This document shows, piece by piece, positions 53,501 to 62,192 of a stretch of 64,000 nucleotides of DNA. Made by a program: the position numbers and the translations under genes. Source of the DNA: an uncultured Pseudodesulfovibrio sp. (GTDB lineage: Bacteria; Desulfobacterota; Desulfovibrionia; Desulfovibrionales; Desulfovibrionaceae); assembly GCF_963677845.1 (NCBI RefSeq), contig NZ_OY782498.1:1182001-1246000 (forward strand). Direction: 5' to 3'. Every line of letters starts with the position of its first letter. Position 1 is the stretch's first letter. The notes beneath the pieces were generated by a model. That model was given only the letters and a program-made list of their open reading frames with translations, had not been told where the DNA came from and searched no databases.

Positions 53501-54068
53501 GTCTGGTCAGATTGCTAAAGTCGGTTTGGAGCTCTTTTTGGAGATGTTGGAGGAAGAGGTTCGACGGTTACGAGGCGAAGCCGAAACGCGAGCCAGTGAC
53601 CCGGAACTTAATTTTGTTTTCGAGGCGCATATTCCGAGTGGATATGTTCCTGATTCAAAAGAAAGACTTCGGTATTACAAAGCGTTGTCATCAGCCTCTA
53701 CCGATTTGGAACTCCGTGAATTCGAAGCGGAACTTCGAGATCGTTTTGGGGCATTACCGGAAGAGCTGGATTCCTTTTTCGGTGTGTTACGATTGAAGCA
53801 GACGTTGTCCAGATTGCAGGCAGCCAGAGCGGAGTTGTATCCGGGGCGGGCTGTTGTTACGTGGAGCGACAACGCTATTGCTGTTAGTCCTGAAAAATTG
53901 ATGCAATGGGTTGCTGCTCGTGGTGAGATGACTCGTATTGTTCCTCCGGCCAAACTGGAGATTCGATATGGAGAAATAGACTCCATGCGGCAGGCCCTTG
54001 AAGAAACGGCTATTGATCTGGAAGCAATGTTGGATATGGAGTCTGACACAGCAAACGATACAAAATAA
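50583..54068 (+). CDS. mfd: transcription-repair coupling factor Mfd
   Basis: Mfd removes RNA polymerase stalled at DNA lesions and recruits UvrA. The 1161-residue protein has UvrB-homology modules (about residues 1-350, RGDILDIHAPGYALPLRLEFFGD), a CarD-like RNA polymerase interaction domain near 480-545 (YEDLSEGDLLVHRDYGLAQF), then a superfamily 2 translocase: Walker A GDVGFGKTE at about 637, DEEQRFG near 739, TATPIPRTLQLSLSG, and GRVGRSERQAYAYF. The C-terminal TRCF domain closes it. SurA-type genes follow directly. Confidence 0.97.
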   Translation: MSLYPKAISEFMRKATDSVRIFKSGPGSQALMAKSLLSKGNSVVLVVPGVTEFKEMRALLTLFASDAGTKLERPTWENDWFFLPPYHSKTPDAQAWSERWAALYGLTYGKKPCGVLMTSDNLLPHWPEESVLRENWVSLTKGEEMSPDILLEQLVSWGYVRRKLVSGPGDMAMRGDILDIHAPGYALPLRLEFFGDILEEIRLFDPASQRSKADLAEAVLLPVSPGITTDDYAERATVMWDKFRKTGEINSAQEHSLIERLDANNGFVWPGLYYDNPVGLETYLPKNAAYLLSAGSTLRARLEDRDQAWRDFLKEEERAKGVSLPLRFIVRTHEAARQVWRHARQLVFEELTIGREKVGIDLSETPYSDFTDIFWQPEASRRPWSALMTGLKEWNRSGQTTILSFRTQRSRSKFLALAEQEKLPMSLDFKPGGRGIFALTSPLRKGMELAWDQTRILGEEILQPQAARVHVGRDKAFKGLEKYEDLSEGDLLVHRDYGLAQFGGLHHMNIGAGANDYLLLFFSGDDKLYLPVDRLNLVQRFKGPEGAKQPSLDKLGGTRWSKTTAKVRKAIEKIAHELVEMYAFRKVGKGFGYGPLDDMYSEFEATFGFEETPDQDKAVADVFRDMEKPEPMDRLVCGDVGFGKTEVALRAAFRAALEGYQTALLCPTTVLAEQHYQTFTKRMEGFPVRVGMLSRFVSAKRQKTIIEAAARGEIDILIGTHRLLSKDVELPNLGLLILDEEQRFGVKHKEKLKHFRQNIDVLTLTATPIPRTLQLSLSGIRGLSVIETPPVDRKPVETALMERDALELKGVLERELARGGQVYWVYNRVNGLARVADFVKELVPGAKVGMAHGRMNEKTLEEAMRNFWHGELDVLVCTAIVESGLDFPNANTLIVDQAQLFGLGQLYQLRGRVGRSERQAYAYFVVPSIKDISEIVRKRLRIILDMDYLGAGFKVAMEDLRLRGAGNILGETQSGQIAKVGLELFLEMLEEEVRRLRGEAETRASDPELNFVFEAHIPSGYVPDSKERLRYYKALSSASTDLELREFEAELRDRFGALPEELDSFFGVLRLKQTLSRLQAARAELYPGRAVVTWSDNAIAVSPEKLMQWVAARGEMTRIVPPAKLEIRYGEIDSMRQALEETAIDLEAMLDMESDTANDTK

Positions 54069-54076
54069 GAGTCAAC

Positions 54077-55096
54077 ATGTTGCGTAATATTATTTTCATA
54101 TTGATTATTGCAGTATTTGCTGGTTGCTCAGGCGATTCCGACGATATAGGAATTGTTGCCAGAGTGAACGAAGCACCAATTTATTTGACCCAGTTGGAGT
54201 TCCAGCATGATCAGTTTCAGGCTGATTCTGTGGGAACCTATGTCCCCAGTGTTGAGAAACTCAGGAATGAGTATGGAGATATTCTGGCCGATCTGGTTGT
54301 GCAGGAATTGGTCGTTCAGGACTTGGTGCGTCGGGATATGGCTGTGACCGATGAAGAAGTGCAAAAAGCCGAAGAGGTTGTTCGGGCAGATTATCCCGAG
54401 GGTGCTTTTGAGCAGGTGTTGGTCGAAGAATATATTGATTTGAAATCTTGGCGTCGGCAGTTGAAATATTATCTCGCGCAAAAGAAACTTTTTCAACAGG
54501 TGCTCAGAGCGCAGATCAAAATTGATTATAAAGAGGCCGAAGCCTATTATCGTGAGCATATTTCCGATTTTTATCTGCCGGAAAGCATGCGTATACTCGT
54601 TGTGCGCGGCCCCAGTCGAGAACTGGTGGTCAGGGCAGTCGAAAAATTCAGTCAGGATCAGAATCAAATGGATCTGGCCACGGCCTTTGGTGAGGTGGAA
54701 ACCCGTGAGGTTGTTGTACGTGAAGGGCGACTGTCCGCAGCGTGGCGAAGTGCCTTGGAAGGGTTGAAAACCGGCCAGTCAAGCGATGTCCTGACGGATC
54801 GACTCGGCTTTGAAGCCTTGGTTCTTATGGAGCGAAGTGAAGCCAAGGTATTGGCCCCTGCGCAAGCGTATCCTCTTGTCGAAGAGGCTTTGCTTGAAAG
54901 AAAATTACATGACGCCTTTGATGCATGGCTTTCAGAGAATCTTGCGGCGGCTACTATAACCGTGAGTGAGCATCTTTTGGCTGAAGCCATGGAGAATGTC
55001 GAGGCAGAAGCTGTTGAGCCTGATATGTCGGCAATTCAGGAAAATATGGAAGAATCAGGCAGTGATGTGTCAACAGAGAGCATCCCGGAAAATTAA
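54077..55096 (+). CDS. SurA-like periplasmic chaperone lipoprotein
   Basis: A 339-residue lipoprotein (lipobox FAGCSG, Cys17). The N-terminal part (VARVNEAPIYLTQLEF, then a helical bundle to about residue 155) is a SurA N-terminal-like chaperone domain; the region from about 160 to 265 looks like a degenerate parvulin PPIase domain (ILVVRGPSRELVVRAVEKF and GLKTGQSSDVLTDRLGFEALVL). The C-terminus is acidic. It starts nine bases after mfd and is followed after 101 bases by a second SurA-like protein, which suggests a two-chaperone module for outer-membrane proteins. Confidence 0.82.
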   Translation: MLRNIIFILIIAVFAGCSGDSDDIGIVARVNEAPIYLTQLEFQHDQFQADSVGTYVPSVEKLRNEYGDILADLVVQELVVQDLVRRDMAVTDEEVQKAEEVVRADYPEGAFEQVLVEEYIDLKSWRRQLKYYLAQKKLFQQVLRAQIKIDYKEAEAYYREHISDFYLPESMRILVVRGPSRELVVRAVEKFSQDQNQMDLATAFGEVETREVVVREGRLSAAWRSALEGLKTGQSSDVLTDRLGFEALVLMERSEAKVLAPAQAYPLVEEALLERKLHDAFDAWLSENLAAATITVSEHLLAEAMENVEAEAVEPDMSAIQENMEESGSDVSTESIPEN

Positions 55097-55197
55097 ATTG
55101 GTGGCTCATTCGTTGCATAGTCTGTCCAAAGTGACTAGCATTCGTCAAAATATCGGTGGGACGCACAGTCCGTTTCACTTTTTTAAGGAGTAAATGC

Positions 55198-56169
55198 GTG
55201 GTTAAATTTTTCTCGTTGCTCATTGGAGCTATGCTTATGATATCCCCGGTCCAAGTGTGGGCTGCGGAGACGGTTATTAACCGCATCTTGGTGAAAATTA
55301 ATGATAATATCATTACAGAATACGACCTTGATGAGGAAATGAGTCCGATTTTGGATAAGCTCAAGGGACGACAGTTGAGTGCCGCAGAACAGCAGCAGCT
55401 TGGCAGGATTCGCAAACAGGCTTTGAATAATTTGGTTAATCAAGTGCTTGTGGATCAGGAAGTTGCTCGATACGGCATCAATGTTACCGACGAGGATATT
55501 GATAAGGAAATCAAGCGTGTCATGGAAGCTCAGAAATTGGATGATGCCGGTTTTGAAGCCTTGGTTGCTAAAGACGGATTAACCGTTGATGATTTTCGAG
55601 TTAAGCTGAAGAAATTACTCGAAAAACAAGAGCTTATTGGCTATATGGTCAATAAAAAAGTGTTGGTTACTGACACGGAAATCCAAGAGGAATATACAGC
55701 CAGAAAGGATGACTACACGCTAGACAAGATGGTTGAATTGGCCATTCTCCTGTTGCCTTCTGATATTTCCGCTGTTGAAGTGAAGGAACGGATTAATGAC
55801 GGCGAGTTTACCTTTGCTGAGGCTGTTGCAAAATACAGTGTCGGTCCGGGCAAGGACTCTGGTGGCTCTATCGGTGAACTCGGATATGCGGATTTGGCTG
55901 AAGATTGGAAAAATGCACTGAAAGGTCTCAAGCCGGGTGAGGTGAGTGAGCCTTTGACAATTCAGGGAAAGGAAGCACTTCTTTCACCTGTGAATATTTC
56001 GGAAGATCGTCTTGTTCCACTTGAAGAAGTGCGCGACGGGATTTATCAGGAACTGATGCAGAAAAAACGGGATACTATTTTTACTGAGTATTTCGATAAG
56101 TTGAAACAAAGCTCGGTCATCGTCTATATGGATGATTCCACCAAGCCCGATAATGGAGTAGCTCAATGA
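55198..56169 (+). CDS. SurA-type peptidyl-prolyl cis-trans isomerase
   Basis: A 323-residue exported protein (signal peptide to about residue 22, VWAAE). SurA N-terminal domain (INRILVKINDNIITEYDLDEEM) followed by one parvulin domain (about 175-275: VELAILLLPSD, FAEAVAKYSVGPGKDSGGSIGELG, LKPGEVSEPLTIQG). E. coli SurA has two parvulin domains, this one has one. The start is GTG 55198, seven bases after AAGGAG; an in-frame upstream ATG has no ribosome site. The stop overlaps the next start as ATGA, so it is coupled to the RodZ-like gene. Confidence 0.85.
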   Translation: MVKFFSLLIGAMLMISPVQVWAAETVINRILVKINDNIITEYDLDEEMSPILDKLKGRQLSAAEQQQLGRIRKQALNNLVNQVLVDQEVARYGINVTDEDIDKEIKRVMEAQKLDDAGFEALVAKDGLTVDDFRVKLKKLLEKQELIGYMVNKKVLVTDTEIQEEYTARKDDYTLDKMVELAILLLPSDISAVEVKERINDGEFTFAEAVAKYSVGPGKDSGGSIGELGYADLAEDWKNALKGLKPGEVSEPLTIQGKEALLSPVNISEDRLVPLEEVRDGIYQELMQKKRDTIFTEYFDKLKQSSVIVYMDDSTKPDNGVAQ

Positions 56170-57134
56170 ATTTTCAGGAACTCGGACAAGCGCTGCAAGA
56201 AGGGCGCGAAGCCAAGGGTATGACTATAGAGGCGGTCATGGAGGCCACCAAAATCAGCCGGATTAATTTGATTGCCCTTGAGAGTGGCGACAGTTCTTCC
56301 ATGCCTCATCCTGTTTATACAAAAGGTTTTGTTAAAAGTTACGCTCGTTTGCTTGGCTTGGACGCTGATGAATTATCCATGGTGGTGGACACGGAGTATC
56401 AACTTGATGAGCAGAATGCTGATGAAGTTGATTATGAGGTTTCTCCTTCAGCGGAGAAGGCATTTCAGGAAGGTGATGCTCCGGCTGTCAAGAAGCGCTC
56501 TGTATGGCCGTCCATTCTTCTTGTTGTGGTGTTGAGCTGTTCCATTATTGCTCTCGTCATGTATTTGAATAAAAGCGATGAAAATTCGACTTCCGTTCAG
56601 ACAAGTGAAACTTCCGAGGCCGTTGAAGTCCCGCAAGCTCCTGTTGCTATTGAGTTGACGGAAGAGGCTGTTGAAACTGTTGAACCAGCTGAAACCGAAG
56701 CCGTTGTGGATGAAGCAGTCTCTCCGGTTGAAGTGCCTGAAGAGGTTAAACCTGAATCTGCGCCTGTAACTCCTCAGCCAGAACCAGAAAAGCCTATCGC
56801 GGCTCAGCCGGTAATTCCTCAGCCCGGTGCTGGGGAAAAAGAAGTCGTCGAGACACAGGAGGCGGCTCCAGGACAAACTCGATATGCCCATGTAATGATC
56901 ATCACCGCAACATCGGCTAAGGGGTGTTGGATTGGGGTTTGGAAGGGGGATGAATCGAAAATGGCTCGAGATTTTGTTTTGAAGAAAGGTGAACCTCTTC
57001 GGTTAATGTTTAATTCTCCTCGGAGAATTCGTATTGGTAATGTGGCAGGCGTGACTGTGACGTATAATGGTAAGCCATACGTCCTTGATAAAAATAAGAG
57101 CAATATTCAGACATTGTTCGTCGGCATGGAATAA
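56166..57134 (+). CDS. RodZ-like protein: HTH, membrane helix, DUF4115
   Basis: A 322-residue protein with a cytoplasmic HTH_25 domain (ELGQALQEGREAKGMTIEAVMEATKISRINLIALE, residues 5-40), one membrane helix (SILLVVVLSCSIIALVMYL, about 115-133), a long Glu/Val/Pro-rich periplasmic linker and a C-terminal DUF4115 beta domain (WIGVWKGDESKMARDFVLKKGEPL). This is the RodZ architecture, which links MreB and cell shape control. Its ATG overlaps the SurA-type stop. recO follows after 21 bases. Confidence 0.88.
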   Translation: MNFQELGQALQEGREAKGMTIEAVMEATKISRINLIALESGDSSSMPHPVYTKGFVKSYARLLGLDADELSMVVDTEYQLDEQNADEVDYEVSPSAEKAFQEGDAPAVKKRSVWPSILLVVVLSCSIIALVMYLNKSDENSTSVQTSETSEAVEVPQAPVAIELTEEAVETVEPAETEAVVDEAVSPVEVPEEVKPESAPVTPQPEPEKPIAAQPVIPQPGAGEKEVVETQEAAPGQTRYAHVMIITATSAKGCWIGVWKGDESKMARDFVLKKGEPLRLMFNSPRRIRIGNVAGVTVTYNGKPYVLDKNKSNIQTLFVGME

Positions 57135-57155
57135 CTTTTTTTTAAAGGTGATCGC

Positions 57156-57914
57156 ATGAGCTCCACTGAAAAAGCTCTAGTACTCAAAGTGGGGCGTTTT
57201 CGGGAAGCGGATTGTTGGGTCAAGCTTCTTACGCCCGGACGTGGTGTTTTTAATGCTTTTGCTTTTGGCGGGTCCCGCAGTCGTCGTCGATTTGTCGGGT
57301 GTCTTGATCCCTTGAGTCTTGTTTTATTTACGATTGGAACCAACAAGACCGGGACGTATACGGTTCTTGAAGAAGGTTCTCTGCTTCATAATTTCCCTGC
57401 AATTCGCGAAGATCCTGCCAGAACCGGCCTTGCCGTTAATTGTATCAAATTTATTGAAGCCGTGGAAATCGATCCGTCTGATGCACGTCCTGTGTATGAG
57501 CTTTTGCTGGAAACGCTTCATATGCTGGAAAAGGGTGGTGGAAGCAGCGATTTCACTCCGTGGTTGTTTCGTGCGAAATTAGCCTTTGAAATGGGCTTTC
57601 ACCCGGATTTTCTTTCCTGTGGAATATGTGGCCAATCTGTTGTTTCTCTGGATGGTTGTCATTTCGGGATTGAAGGGGGGCAAGTGGCCTGCCGGACTTG
57701 TCTTTCAGGCGGGAAACCGATAGAGGGACTTGCTCGACCAGTTTCCACCGGGGTACTTCGTGCTCTTGATTGGATTCAACATAGTCGCCCTTCTGATTGG
57801 CTGACGGTATCCATGAATAACGAAGTCCGGCGGCAAGCAAGTCAATTGATCGAGCTTTTCGTTGCGTATCACCTGGGCCTGTCCTGGGATAATGGCATGT
57901 ATAAAAAGGTATGA
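57156..57914 (+). CDS. recO: DNA repair protein RecO
   Basis: RecO, with RecR, loads RecA on SSB-coated single-stranded DNA. The 252-residue protein has an N-terminal OB-fold (ALVLKVGRFREADCWVKLLTPGRGVFNAFAFGG) and the C-terminal zinc ribbon CGICGQSVVSLDGCHFGIEGGQVACRTC, with two C..C pairs near residues 162 and 185. It sits between the RodZ-like gene and glyQ (13 bases to the latter). Confidence 0.94.
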   Translation: MSSTEKALVLKVGRFREADCWVKLLTPGRGVFNAFAFGGSRSRRRFVGCLDPLSLVLFTIGTNKTGTYTVLEEGSLLHNFPAIREDPARTGLAVNCIKFIEAVEIDPSDARPVYELLLETLHMLEKGGGSSDFTPWLFRAKLAFEMGFHPDFLSCGICGQSVVSLDGCHFGIEGGQVACRTCLSGGKPIEGLARPVSTGVLRALDWIQHSRPSDWLTVSMNNEVRRQASQLIELFVAYHLGLSWDNGMYKKV

Positions 57915-57927
57915 GTTGGAGTAAGCA

Positions 57928-58797
57928 ATGAATTTTCAGGATGTTATACTGAAATTGCAGAATTTTTGGGCAGACTATGGCTGTGCCGTTGTCCAGCCCA
58001 TGGACATTGAATGTGGGGCAGGGACGTTCAACCCCTCCACATTTTTCCGTGTCATCGGCCCTGAGCCATGGAAAACCGCGTATGTTGAACCTTCCCGCCG
58101 TCCCACCGACGGTCGGTATGGTGAAAATCCCAACCGGTTACAGCATTACTATCAGTTTCAGGTCGTCCTGAAACCATCTCCTGACAATATTCAGGAGTTG
58201 TATCTGGAAAGTCTTGCAGCCATCGGAATTGACGCTGCGGCCCACGACATTCGTTTTGTCGAAGATGATTGGGAATCACCGACTCTTGGCGCATGGGGTC
58301 TTGGGTGGGAAGTTTGGCTCAACGGCATGGAAGTGACGCAGTTTACCTATTTTCAACAGGTCGGTGGTATTGATCTCAAACCCGTATCAGTGGAAATTAC
58401 ATACGGCCTTGAGCGTCTTTCCATGTATTTGCAGGAGAAGGAGTCTGTGTACGATCTCATGTGGAATAATGAGATTAAATACGGACATATTTTCCATCAG
58501 AATGAAGTCGAGATGTCCAAGTACAATTTTGAGCTGGCGAATACGGACATGTTGTTCGATCTTTTCAACAAGTTTGAGGCCGAATGTCTCATGCTTTGTG
58601 AAGAAGGACTGCCTTGGCCTGCGTATGACTGCTGTCTTAAGTGCTCTCACTCGTTCAATATGCTGGATGCCCGAAGTGCGATTTCCATTACGGAACGCGC
58701 CTCTTATATTGGTCGCGTACGTAATTTGGCTTCAAAAATTGCCAGGCTTTATGCGGACCAACGGGAAGAAATGGGCTATCCCATGCTTAATAAGTAG
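57928..58797 (+). CDS. glyQ: glycine--tRNA ligase alpha subunit GlyQ
   Basis: The alpha subunit of the heterotetrameric bacterial glycyl-tRNA synthetase, holding the catalytic class II core that activates glycine. [34 protein letters not shown] is the family N-terminus and [35 protein letters not shown] the class II motif 3 region. It is 289 residues long, as expected. glyS follows 42 bases later. Confidence 0.97.
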   Translation: MNFQDVILKLQNFWADYGCAVVQPMDIECGAGTFNPSTFFRVIGPEPWKTAYVEPSRRPTDGRYGENPNRLQHYYQFQVVLKPSPDNIQELYLESLAAIGIDAAAHDIRFVEDDWESPTLGAWGLGWEVWLNGMEVTQFTYFQQVGGIDLKPVSVEITYGLERLSMYLQEKESVYDLMWNNEIKYGHIFHQNEVEMSKYNFELANTDMLFDLFNKFEAECLMLCEEGLPWPAYDCCLKCSHSFNMLDARSAISITERASYIGRVRNLASKIARLYADQREEMGYPMLNK

Positions 58798-58839
58798 TCG
58801 ACGCAACAGACACGAATATAGAGAATAAAGAGAAGTACA

Positions 58840-60948
58840 ATGGCCGAATTCATTCTGGAAATCGGAACAGAGGAAATGCCAGCCCGTTTCGTACCCAAGC
58901 TGGCTGCCGAATTGGAAGGCGTCTTTGCCAAGTCTCTTGATGAGGCTATGGTCGAGAATGGGGGCGTGAAATGTTACGCCACTCCGCGTCGTATCACCGC
59001 ACATGTCGCATCCATTGCCCTGAAACAACATCAGGAAGAGGAAACTGTGACAGGACCGCCGACGCGTATCGCTTATGATGCAGACGGCAATCTGACCAAA
59101 GCCGGACAGGGGTTTGCCAAAACCCAGGGCGTGTCTGAAGATGCCTTGTTCAAGATGGAAACCGGCAAGGGTGAATATTTGGCCGCCAAGAAAACTGTCG
59201 GTGGTGGCAATACCGCCGATATTTTGCCTGAGATTTGTATTAAAGGGATTGAATCCCTTTCTTTTCCGAAGAAAATGCATTGGGGCGATTATGATTTTAC
59301 CTTTGGTCGTCCCTTGCGGTGGCTTTTGGCTCTGCTGGATGATCAGGTTGTTGAATTCACCGTGGAAAACTTGACCACCGGACGAGAAACGCGTGGGCAT
59401 CGAGTAATGGGGCATGGTCCTCATGTGGTGAATTCCACTGCCGATTATTTTTCTGTCATCAAGAATGATTGCAAGGTTGTAATCGACCCGGAAGAACGGA
59501 AGAAGACCATCATTGCAGAGGGCGATCGTTTGGCCAAGGAGCTTGGCGGGGAAATCGTCTGGCAAGACGGATTGCTTGAAGAAGTTGCTAATCTCGTCGA
59601 GTACCCCAAGCCGCTCATTGGTGACATTGACGCCTTGTATCTTGAATTGCCGCGCGAGGTATTGTTGACGTCCATGCAGTCACACCAGAAAAGTTTTGGA
59701 GTGCAAGGACCGGATGGCAAATTGATGCCGCATTTCCTGACGACTTTGAACATTGAGCCGCTGGATGTGGCCTTGGTCAAGAAAGGATGGGAACGTGTGC
59801 TCAAGGCCCGCCTGGAAGACGCGCGCTTCTTCTGGGAAGCCGATTGCAAGGTTGAATTCGAGACATGGTTGGACAAGCTGGAAAACGTTGTTTTTCTCGG
59901 TCCCCTCGGTTCCGTAGGCGACAAGTCCCGTCGTATCGAAACCCTGTGTGGCAAACTGGCTGAAGTTCTTGGTGAGTCCAAGTCTATAATGCCTGGTGAA
60001 ATTGAAAAGTATGCCATGGCCGGTCGTTTGGCCAAGGGCGACCTCGTGTCGGAAATGGTCATCGAGTTCGACAGCCTGCAAGGCAAAATGGGTGGCATAT
60101 ACGCTGAACGTGCCGGAAAGGGCGATATCGTGTCTCAGGGAATCTATGAGCAATATCTCCCGGCTGGCCCGGACACTCCGGTGCCGTCCAGTCTGGCGGG
60201 TGCACTCGTGTCCATGGCAGACAAAGTGGATACCATGGCCGGTTGTTTCGGTTTGGGTAAGGTGCCTACTGGCGCCAATGACCCCTACGCCCTCAGGCGT
60301 TGCGCTCTCGGCATTTCCCGCATCATTATGGAACATGAGCTTGATGTGGACCTTGATGTGCTTCTCCGCGAAGCTCAGGGAGCCTATGCTGATGTTAAAT
60401 GGAAGGTTGAACAACCGGAAGCTTTTGTTAAGCTCAAGGATTTCTTTGGACAGCGCCTCAGAGCTTTGTTTATCGGACACGGTTTTGAAACCCGTGTGGT
60501 TGATGCCGCTTTGGGGGCCGGATTTAATGACATCCGTATATTGAAGGCCCGTTTGAAGGCGTTGAGCGAGTTTAGTAAAGAAGCTGATTTCGAGCAGGCT
60601 GTGCTCACATTTAAACGTGCTTCAAATATTATTCGTAAGCAAGGGGATGAAGCAGGGCAGACCCTGACTGGTTCCTATGATGCGGATTTGTTTGAAGGTG
60701 AGCATGAACAGGCTTTCGGCAGCAAGCTGGAAGAGATCGCACCTCGTTTCGATGATCTGTGGGAAAGTGGTGAGTTCGGTGGGTTGTTCGGACTTCTCGG
60801 AGAGTTACGTCCTTCTGTGGATGGTTTCTTCGACAACGTTATGGTTATGTGCGATGATGCGGATATCCGATTGAATCGGTTGAATCTGTTGAAAGCACTG
60901 GTTGACCGTTTGAGTCGTTTGGCTGATTTTAACGCATTGCAAGTCTAG
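58840..60948 (+). CDS. glyS: glycine--tRNA ligase beta subunit GlyS
   Basis: The beta subunit that binds tRNA and supports the alpha subunit. The N-terminus FILEIGTEEMPARFVPKLAAEL, the HD-like region, and C-terminal anticodon-binding blocks (RALFIGHGFETRVVDAALGAGFNDI, ending in LNLLKALVDRLSRLADFNALQV) match the family. It is 702 residues long. Together glyQ and glyS are the split type of glycyl-tRNA synthetase. Confidence 0.97.
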   Translation: MAEFILEIGTEEMPARFVPKLAAELEGVFAKSLDEAMVENGGVKCYATPRRITAHVASIALKQHQEEETVTGPPTRIAYDADGNLTKAGQGFAKTQGVSEDALFKMETGKGEYLAAKKTVGGGNTADILPEICIKGIESLSFPKKMHWGDYDFTFGRPLRWLLALLDDQVVEFTVENLTTGRETRGHRVMGHGPHVVNSTADYFSVIKNDCKVVIDPEERKKTIIAEGDRLAKELGGEIVWQDGLLEEVANLVEYPKPLIGDIDALYLELPREVLLTSMQSHQKSFGVQGPDGKLMPHFLTTLNIEPLDVALVKKGWERVLKARLEDARFFWEADCKVEFETWLDKLENVVFLGPLGSVGDKSRRIETLCGKLAEVLGESKSIMPGEIEKYAMAGRLAKGDLVSEMVIEFDSLQGKMGGIYAERAGKGDIVSQGIYEQYLPAGPDTPVPSSLAGALVSMADKVDTMAGCFGLGKVPTGANDPYALRRCALGISRIIMEHELDVDLDVLLREAQGAYADVKWKVEQPEAFVKLKDFFGQRLRALFIGHGFETRVVDAALGAGFNDIRILKARLKALSEFSKEADFEQAVLTFKRASNIIRKQGDEAGQTLTGSYDADLFEGEHEQAFGSKLEEIAPRFDDLWESGEFGGLFGLLGELRPSVDGFFDNVMVMCDDADIRLNRLNLLKALVDRLSRLADFNALQV

Positions 60949-60966
60949 TTTCTATTTAGAAAACAC

Positions 60967-60994
60967 TTGACATCAGAGGAAGAGTCCATATAAA
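60967..60994 (+). promoter_or_regulatory. sigma70 promoter of rpsT
   Basis: TTGACA at 60967-60972, 16 bases, TATAAA at 60989-60994, 73 bases before the rpsT start. Close to consensus. Confidence 0.75.
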
Positions 60995-61067
60995 AGGCTC
61001 TCCCTTTGGGGATAATAACAAGCAATAGCATTTTACTACGATAATAAATTGATCAGGAGAAATTACC

Positions 61068-61334
61068 TTGGCTAATCACAAGTCCGCCTTGAAGAGGCAC
61101 CGTCAGAGCTTGAAGCGTCGCGCCCGCAACCGCATTTCCAAGACCCGTATCAAGAACACCGTCAAGGCTGTTCGCGTGGCCATTGAGGAGAAGGATGTTG
61201 CAAAGGCACTGGAGGCCCTGAAGGACGCTACGTCCATTCTGGACAGAGCCGCCCGTAAAAAGATCATTCATCAGCGTCAGGCCCAGCGTCGTATTGCCCG
61301 CCTTCAGGTGGCAATCAACAAGATCGCAGAATAG
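61068..61334 (+). CDS. rpsT: 30S ribosomal protein S20
   Basis: An 88-residue, strongly basic protein that binds 16S rRNA early in small-subunit assembly. NHKSALKRHRQSLKRRARNRISKTR at the N-terminus and RAARKKIIHQRQAQRRIARL at the C-terminus are diagnostic. The start is TTG at 61068, with AGGAG eight bases upstream, as in several S20 genes where a weak start allows autoregulation. It has its own promoter and terminator. Confidence 0.96.
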   Translation: MANHKSALKRHRQSLKRRARNRISKTRIKNTVKAVRVAIEEKDVAKALEALKDATSILDRAARKKIIHQRQAQRRIARLQVAINKIAE

Positions 61335-61358
61335 TCTTTTTTTCGTTGCTATGAAAGT

Positions 61359-61390
61359 AGCCCGCTGTACATTTGTACAGCGGGCTTTTT
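61359..61390 (+). terminator. terminator after rpsT
   Basis: A 12-bp perfect stem (AGCCCGCTGTAC / GTACAGCGGGCT) with loop ATTT and a T-run. It also lies before the convergent Crp/Fnr stop. Confidence 0.92.
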
Positions 61391-61415
61391 GCGATTGGAG
61401 TTTTAATTTGACGTT

Positions 61416-62090
61416 TTATCGTCCTTGGTCAGCTATTTCCTGAAGAGCGATTTCATCCAGAATAGTTATTTCCTTGCCGCTGACTTTTATGATTTCATCT
61501 TCGGCAAAGCGTTTGAAAATGCGGGATAATGTTTCTTGTATTGTGCCGAGATAGTGTGCGATCTGTCCTTTTGGGAGGTCAAGCTTGAAGGATGCTGATT
61601 CCTGTGATGAGCGCAGCAGGAGTAGGTACGACGCAACTCGTGCAGGTGTTTCCTTGAGGCTCAAGTCATCAATTTTGTTGACCAGAATACGAAGACGTTG
61701 AGAGAGCATGGCCATCATTTTCATGGCTAAATCCGGGTCCTCTCGAATAATGCGTTCAAAATCGTTGCGTGGGAAAAACAATGTTTCCAGTTTTTCCAAA
61801 GCCTGGCCATTTGCCGGGAATGTACCACCTTGAAAAACCGGCACCTCGCCCACAGCTTCACCCGGGCCAAAAATGTGAAGTATTTGTTCCTTGCCAGCCG
61901 GGGATGTTCGAAAAATTTTTACCCTGCCAATGACAGGCGCAAAGAATCCGTGGGCTGGCACATCGCCAAGGAACAAGGTCTCTCCCTTCTTGAACTTTTT
62001 TATAACGGCAATATCTGCAAGCTTGGTGAATTTTTCTTCGGGGAGTCCTTCGAAGAAGGCTATGGCTTTGACTGCTGCAAGTTTATCCAT
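61416..62090 (-). CDS. Crp/Fnr family transcriptional regulator without cysteines
   Basis: A 224-residue regulator: N-terminal cyclic-nucleotide-binding-type beta barrel (ADIAVIKKFKKGETLFLGDVPAHGFF), dimer helix (MAMLSQRLRILVNKIDDLS), and C-terminal winged HTH with recognition helix IQETLSRIFKRF. The E..SR residues match FNR-type half-site TTGA. There is no cysteine in the whole protein, so it cannot bind an Fe-S cluster as FNR does; a heme or NO-type sensor like HcpR or DNR is more likely. It is divergent from iron-sulfur genes with one palindrome between. Confidence 0.88.
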   Translation of the reverse strand: MDKLAAVKAIAFFEGLPEEKFTKLADIAVIKKFKKGETLFLGDVPAHGFFAPVIGRVKIFRTSPAGKEQILHIFGPGEAVGEVPVFQGGTFPANGQALEKLETLFFPRNDFERIIREDPDLAMKMMAMLSQRLRILVNKIDDLSLKETPARVASYLLLLRSSQESASFKLDLPKGQIAHYLGTIQETLSRIFKRFAEDEIIKVSGKEITILDEIALQEIADQGR

Positions 62091-62128
62091 GAAATAATTT
62101 GCTCCATTTTTCTTTATGATACGGTAAT

Positions 62129-62142
62129 TTGACCTAAGTCAT
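62129..62142. promoter_or_regulatory. FNR-type palindrome between regulator and polyferredoxin genes
   Basis: TTGAC-CTAA-GTCAT, an imperfect dyad close to the FNR/DNR consensus TTGAT-N4-ATCAA, located 39 bases upstream of the regulator start and 51 upstream of the polyferredoxin start. It is probably the binding site for the adjacent regulator, controlling both directions. Confidence 0.6.
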
Positions 62143-62192
62143 GGTTCCCGTCAAAAAAAAATGTTCATTGTCTGGGCACGGAGAACGAAACA

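Noticed and set aside
58732-60480. Long minus-strand frames opposite glyQ/glyS (58732-59565 and 59680-60480)
   Set aside because: They overlap the conserved synthetase genes entirely and have no ribosome site or family similarity.
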